Part shown: piece by piece, positions 59,881 through 64,000 of the stretch
Layout of the letters: each line of letters starts with the position of its first letter
How positions within the stretch are numbered: the stretch's first letter is position 1
Assembly (NCBI GenBank): GCA_964247055.1
Contig: OZ176052.1
Coordinates: 11,966,001 to 12,030,000, forward strand
Direction: 5' to 3'
Source of the DNA: Paragordius varius
Lineage: Eukaryota; Nematomorpha
DNA length: 64,000 nt
The notes under the pieces: model-generated
Databases searched by the model: none
What the model saw: the letters and a program-made list of their open reading frames with translations, nothing else
Told to the model about the DNA's origin: nothing
Made by a program: the position numbers and the translations under genes

Positions 59881-61566
59881 GCGGTGTAGAGAACGCAATA
59901 TTGAAAAACAAATCGCCAAGCGGTTACTAAAAAAATATACCGGACTAAATGTGGATTCCCTCTCTGATCTCACTTCAAAACCCAAAAATAAAAGTTACAT
60001 AATATATACAAATATATCATTTTGTAGAAATTGTTTTCCTTTAGGAAACAACTTAATGAATGATAGATAATTCTTGTGATACTTAAACTATTTGAAAATG
60101 ATAATTTAATTTTGAAACTTTCTTAATTTAAGGTAGTTGTTATATGGGGTTAAGGTGAAATATATTATGCCTCTTATACTTTGAATATAATGATATGAAT
60201 GAAAAGTAATAATTATATTCAGGGACATTCGGTGATAATAATCGTTTAAAAATAATTTTTGTTTCCTTTAAAGAACGAAGGCCATCTAAGACTGCTGATG
60301 CCGTTAAACCCAAGAATGGAAGTAAAAAGCAAAGGGAGAAAAACATTTCCTCAAAAGAAGATAAACCTAAATTCTTTGCAACTAGTAGTGAATCTTCTTC
60401 CACCCCCTATCAAAATTGTAAGAAGGGAATGAACAAGCTTCTAACGGTTGAAAGTGAGAGTGATTTTACAGATTCATCTACATTAACACATACCCCACCG
60501 CCACCACTTCCCCCTCGTCAAGGTTCATTAATGAGTAAACCACCCACTTCCGCCACCCCAATTAATACAACACCGCCTTTCCTTCCACCCCGTCAAGGTT
60601 TAATGTTTAGACCGCCGTTGTCTCAGCCGAGATTTAGAGCTCCCGCTTTTTCCCCATCTACTGGTCTTCAAAATCCGCCACCGCCTCCAAGACCGTTGAA
60701 ACCACCAATGCCGCTACCACCAAATTTTGCACAAGGACCGTCCGCATACATTAATAACCCATTTGGGGTTCCCGCTTTTTCTCCATCTACTGGTCTTCAA
60801 AAACCGTCACCGTCCTCAAGACCGTTGAAACCACCAATGCCGCTACCGCCAAACTTTGCACCAAGACCGCCCCCAAACATCAATAACACAAGGTTTGCTC
60901 AAGTCTTACCGCGTAACTCACCCACCCCGAATGCAACTCAAATAAATAACGAGACAAATTGTTGGAATTGTTGCAGTGCAGAACCAACCTCAGTACCGAA
61001 AAATAGAAATAATGGCTTTGTCCCTGCCAAATAAATAGGCATGAGCATGGGAAATATTAAAATAATAATTATCGAAAAACCCATTACCTATTAATCATAA
61101 AAAATATATGTAAACTAATATAATGATTATATTGCTGTGCGCAAATTAATAAATGCAAAATAAAAATAACCAATTAATAAAATTAATATGAATGAGTGTA
61201 ATATATTGACAAAATTAATTATATTACAACACAATTTTAACTTTGAAGATGTGTTAAGCTATTGAATTGCGCTATATGGCAAATAAATTTGACTTAATAT
61301 TAGTTTTAATTTCCTTAAACGACAAATAGTATTATTTCAGATTAAAAATCAAATTTCACCCAGAGATAATTCTAAACATTACTTAAAAAGGTATTGTTTT
61401 AAACTTCATAGAAATAATTGCTGATACAAAAGTTGAGATGTATAAATATTAAATACCAGATGATATTGTAATGGTAAATGACGGATTGATTATGTTTTGT
61501 CGAACTTTCAATCAATTTGCTATTTAAATTTCGATTATCATTATAATACGGATTTTACAACTGTTA

Positions 61567-62822
61567 TTAACACTTCGATTTAAATTGGGGTATCTTAACA
61601 CCCCAGACTAAATTTGAGTTATGATTTTAAAATACTAAAGGAAACGGTCCCAATTTATATGCTTCTATTCTAATAAAAATCATATAAATATGCCAACATA
61701 TCTAAATAAAATTTTGTTTTGAAAAAAAGTTCCATGTCTAACTTTTTCGACGCCATTTTTATTTTACAAAAATTTTGCAAAATATCATCTTCATTTATTT
61801 TAAGGGTAAAATTAAAGCTAATTTTATATTTAAACTACATTCAACATTGTTAGAAATAGAAAGAGCGGTTTACTTTGTATTATTTTTCAATTTTACATAC
61901 ACGTCATGTTAATTAAATTTTTACCTTTCAGTTTTAGCTTAAAATAAGTACAGTATTTTTGAACAAATTTTTTTATATATACCATTTGCACTTCAAGAGT
62001 ATCCTTGAACACTTCAAGTTGGTCCTTGAACATTTCAAGTTGGTCCTTGAACAGTTCAAGTTGCTTGAACAATTTAAGTTGGTTCTTGAACATTTAAAAT
62101 TGGTCCTTGAACACTTCAAGTTGGTTCTTAAAATTTATAAATTTTGATTTAACCATAATATTTGCATTTATTCTTTTATTTTATTATATATTAACCTAAT
62201 TTTCTTTATTTATTATATATTTATTCATTTAAAAATTAAATTCTAACCACTTTTTTGTTTCAAACTATTTTTTTTCAATTGAATATTGCCTTTTAAATGT
62301 TTTTAATGAAAATTTTAATTAATAATCCAGAAAACTTATATATTTTAAATTTCGTGTTAAAATCTTATAAATATTCAAAATTATTTTAAGAAATTAAAAA
62401 GATATACCGTTTTTTAAAGATTAAGAGTTTATATCGATTTAAAATTTATCTTAAATAATATTAAATAAGTTAAAATTAATAAAATAGATAAATTATTTAC
62501 GATTTGATTGATAATAAAAACAAAACAAAGAAGTCAAAGGACCAACTTGAAGTGTTCGACCAACTTGAAATGTTCAAAGACCAACTTGAACTGTTCAAGG
62601 ACCAACTTGAAATGTTCAAGGACCAACTTGAAATGTTCAAGGACACTCTTGAAGTGCAAATGGTATATTTCGGTTTATTAATGTGGTATAAGTGCAAAAT
62701 TTTGCCATGGCTTTGATTTCTTCCATATTTTTACGGAATATAATTTCTAATAGGGCTGGGGTATTTAACTACCCCAAATTGAAAAGAAGGACTAAAATGA
62801 ATGTTTTGTATCCAAGTGTTAA
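61567..62822 (+). mobile_element. TTAA-flanked element, copy E', split by a palindromic element
   Basis: Duplicate of copy E (36997-37570), with TTAA at 61567-61570 and 62819-62822. It is interrupted at 61981-62664. Confidence 0.85.
61981..62664. mobile_element. Palindromic MITE with inverted terminal tandem repeats
   Basis: 684 bp. The ends are ACCATTTGCACTTCAAGAGT and its exact inverse. Each arm goes on as five to six units of about 20-21 bp resembling TTGAACACTTCAAGTTGGTCC (to about 62128 on the left, from about 62538 on the right, inverted). The centre is AT-rich without an ORF. Flanks are ATAT on both sides (61977-61980, 62665-62668). Copy 1 has a single ATAT at this place ('tttttatatatttcagttt'), so the empty site is known. 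Alternative phasing gives a TA target with ends TACCATTTGC. Confidence 0.88.
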
Positions 62823-63073
62823 ATAGAATCGATGTATAAAAAACTTTTACATTATGATAAAATTAAATTAATATATTAAAATAATACAAAGGAATGTTTT
62901 CATCCAACACCTTTTATTTAAAATTTTAATAAATTTTTTTTTAAAAAATCGCATAGTGCCATTTACATTATAGCGCTTTGGGAGATTATAGGTGAACAAA
63001 ACCCAACTAATTTGAGTTTTATTATTAGGAAAATTTGATTCACACGCATCATACAATCAATAAAAATTTACCA

Positions 63074-64000
63074 TGTATTGAGATTTAATAAAAAATTATG
63101 ACACTCGCCTAAAAGAAACAGATAAATATTAATTATGCCAAATAATATTAATCAATCTGAGAATTTAGTATCCACCCAAATAATTTTTAGAGTGAATTTC
63201 AAAAATTTAAAGGGGAATTTGACATGTTTAAGATTGAATATGATATGTTTGAGGTTAAATTTGAGGTGTATATGGATTACATTAATGTAACCAAATAGGT
63301 TTTTCGCAGTACAGTACTGGGTTTTCAAAAAAAATTGCGTCAGTAGTGCGCCCACTTTTGTACTGCTTTTGAAATTAAAAAATTCAATTTTTTGTAAATA
63401 TATATTAATTTATTTATTAAAAAAATTATTTTAGAATTTAATAAAGTACTCTCAGTAAAATTAACCCCATAATTTGTAAAGAAAAGGTTTATATTGCGGT
63501 AAAAAACTAAGATTCGCCTATTTTTAATTGGTTAATATTTAATTTTCTGCTTGAATTAAAAATAAAACTTAGGATTGTAGCCTTTCGCGCAATGGCGAAA
63601 CTATAATCGGACTCCACACCGTAAGATTCAGGCTAATGTCTCTTTCACTCAGGGCTGCCGCAAAAAGAGGTGCCTCAAAATTTAAAATTTAAATTAATTT
63701 ATGATATTTTAATAAATGTTTGATCAAGTTTAGAAAGTTCATTTTTTGACATAATTATCAAGCGGAAAATTATATATTAAATTGCTATTCCCGTAACATA
63801 TTATATAAAATCTATTATATATGGCATATTTCTAACCTTTTTTTCCGCATTAAAATATCAAGAGTTTTTACGTTTTCTATATTCATTAGGTGAGAGGTAT
63901 GATATACTTAATATTTTTCCTAAACTTTATTTTTTATTAATTTTAATTTTTTAGCATAAAAAAAATTGAGACATTTTGATGAAGCGTAATTCTAACGATT
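63074..64000 (+). repeat. Segmental duplication of 45944-46840 (runs off window)
   Basis: Same sequence as 45944-46840, including the hAT-like end TAATGTAACCAAATA at 63283. It abuts the end of the other duplicated block with only about 16 bp between. Confidence 0.88.

Larger units (their letters stand above)
55659..61034 (+). pseudogene. Proline-rich gene, copy 2 (disrupted)
   Basis: Homologous exons are 55659-55976, 56842-57361 continuing at about 59881-59993, and 60274-61034, with the same splice sites as copy 1. Exon 2 is split by a 2.5-kb insertion. Before it, near 57255, one base fewer than copy 1 ('gtcgctaatttt' against 'ttcgcttaatttt') shifts the frame, so the full protein cannot be made. 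Exon 1 and the proline-rich exon stay open. Exon 3 has two copies of the 'FSPSTGLQ...PLKPPMPLPPNFA' unit (about 60652-60733 and 60775-60865) where copy 1 has one, so either copy 2 gained a unit or copy 1 lost one. The open flanking exons suggest recent inactivation, though partial proteins remain possible. Confidence 0.8.
55350..63057 (+). repeat. Segmental duplication, copy 2 (partner 33400-37815)
   Basis: Contains the second proline-rich gene and the second copy of the downstream TTAA element. It is longer than copy 1 because of two later insertions (57362-59880 and 61981-62664). It ends at about 63057, next to the other duplicated block that starts at 63074. Confidence 0.9.

Noticed and set aside
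61893-62716. ORFs with FKDQLE / FKLVLE repeats
   Set aside because: These are translations of the 20-bp tandem units in the palindromic element's arms, not a protein.
1-64000. tRNA genes, rRNA genes and CRISPR arrays
   Set aside because: I looked for B-box-like motifs, rRNA-like GC-rich blocks and regularly spaced repeats, and saw none. The only spaced repeats are transposon arms and simple AT runs.

Overview
Organism. The window is AT-rich nuclear DNA from an animal. It holds five host genes or gene remnants with clear animal homologues or animal-type architecture, among DNA that is mostly transposon-derived. The strongest clue to the lineage is splicing. Fifteen introns that I could place by reading frame and family alignment are only 22-31 nt long (seven in the collagen gene, five in the ABHD12 gene, three in the desaturase gene). 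Such introns are very unusual in animals but have been reported from dicyemid mesozoans, so a dicyemid or another lineage with strongly shortened introns is my best guess. This is inference; no rRNA or mitochondrial marker is present.

Layout. 1-2375 is the 5' part of a LINE on the minus strand, with an open endonuclease and reverse-transcriptase frame and an HDV-like self-cleaving ribozyme fold at its 5' end. 2964-4840 (+) is the 3' end of a CHERP-like splicing factor gene. 5152-8276 (+) is a ten-exon membrane-anchored collagen with a short-chain-collagen C4-type C-terminal domain. 8783-16361 is a stack of non-autonomous DNA transposons: a TTAA-flanked family, a 2-kb hAT-like element and a 3.15-kb element with long inverted repeats. 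16558-20877 (+) is an ABHD12-like lipase. Convergent with it, 21719-24748 (-) is an acyl-CoA desaturase. 25518-29490 is repeats. 29757-32372 and 40043-44615 are two broken Ty3-like LTR elements, each with matching 5-bp target duplications. 33733-36465 (+) is an unrecognised three-exon proline-rich gene. 39140-39745 (-) is the remnant of a ubiquitin-specific protease. 45944-52864 is repeats, including a decayed hAT transposon of the GTF2IRD2/ZBED type inserted into a TTAA element, and another hAT-like non-autonomous element. 55659-61034 is a second, broken copy of the proline-rich gene, inside a segmental duplication of 33400-37815. From 63074 to the edge the sequence duplicates 45944-46840.

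How it fits together. The intact-looking host genes concern splicing (CHERP), extracellular matrix or surface coat (collagen) and membrane lipids (ABHD12 lipase, desaturase). ABHD12 and the desaturase converge tail to tail, about 0.84 kb apart. I see no operon and no evidence that the genes form one system. The most notable items are the micro-introns, the ribozyme at the LINE 5' end, and the duplicated segment whose two copies show the exact pre-insertion state of a nested palindromic element.

Limits. Everything was read by eye; exon edges rest on GT-AG signals, frame continuity and remembered family motifs. Identity estimates are approximate.
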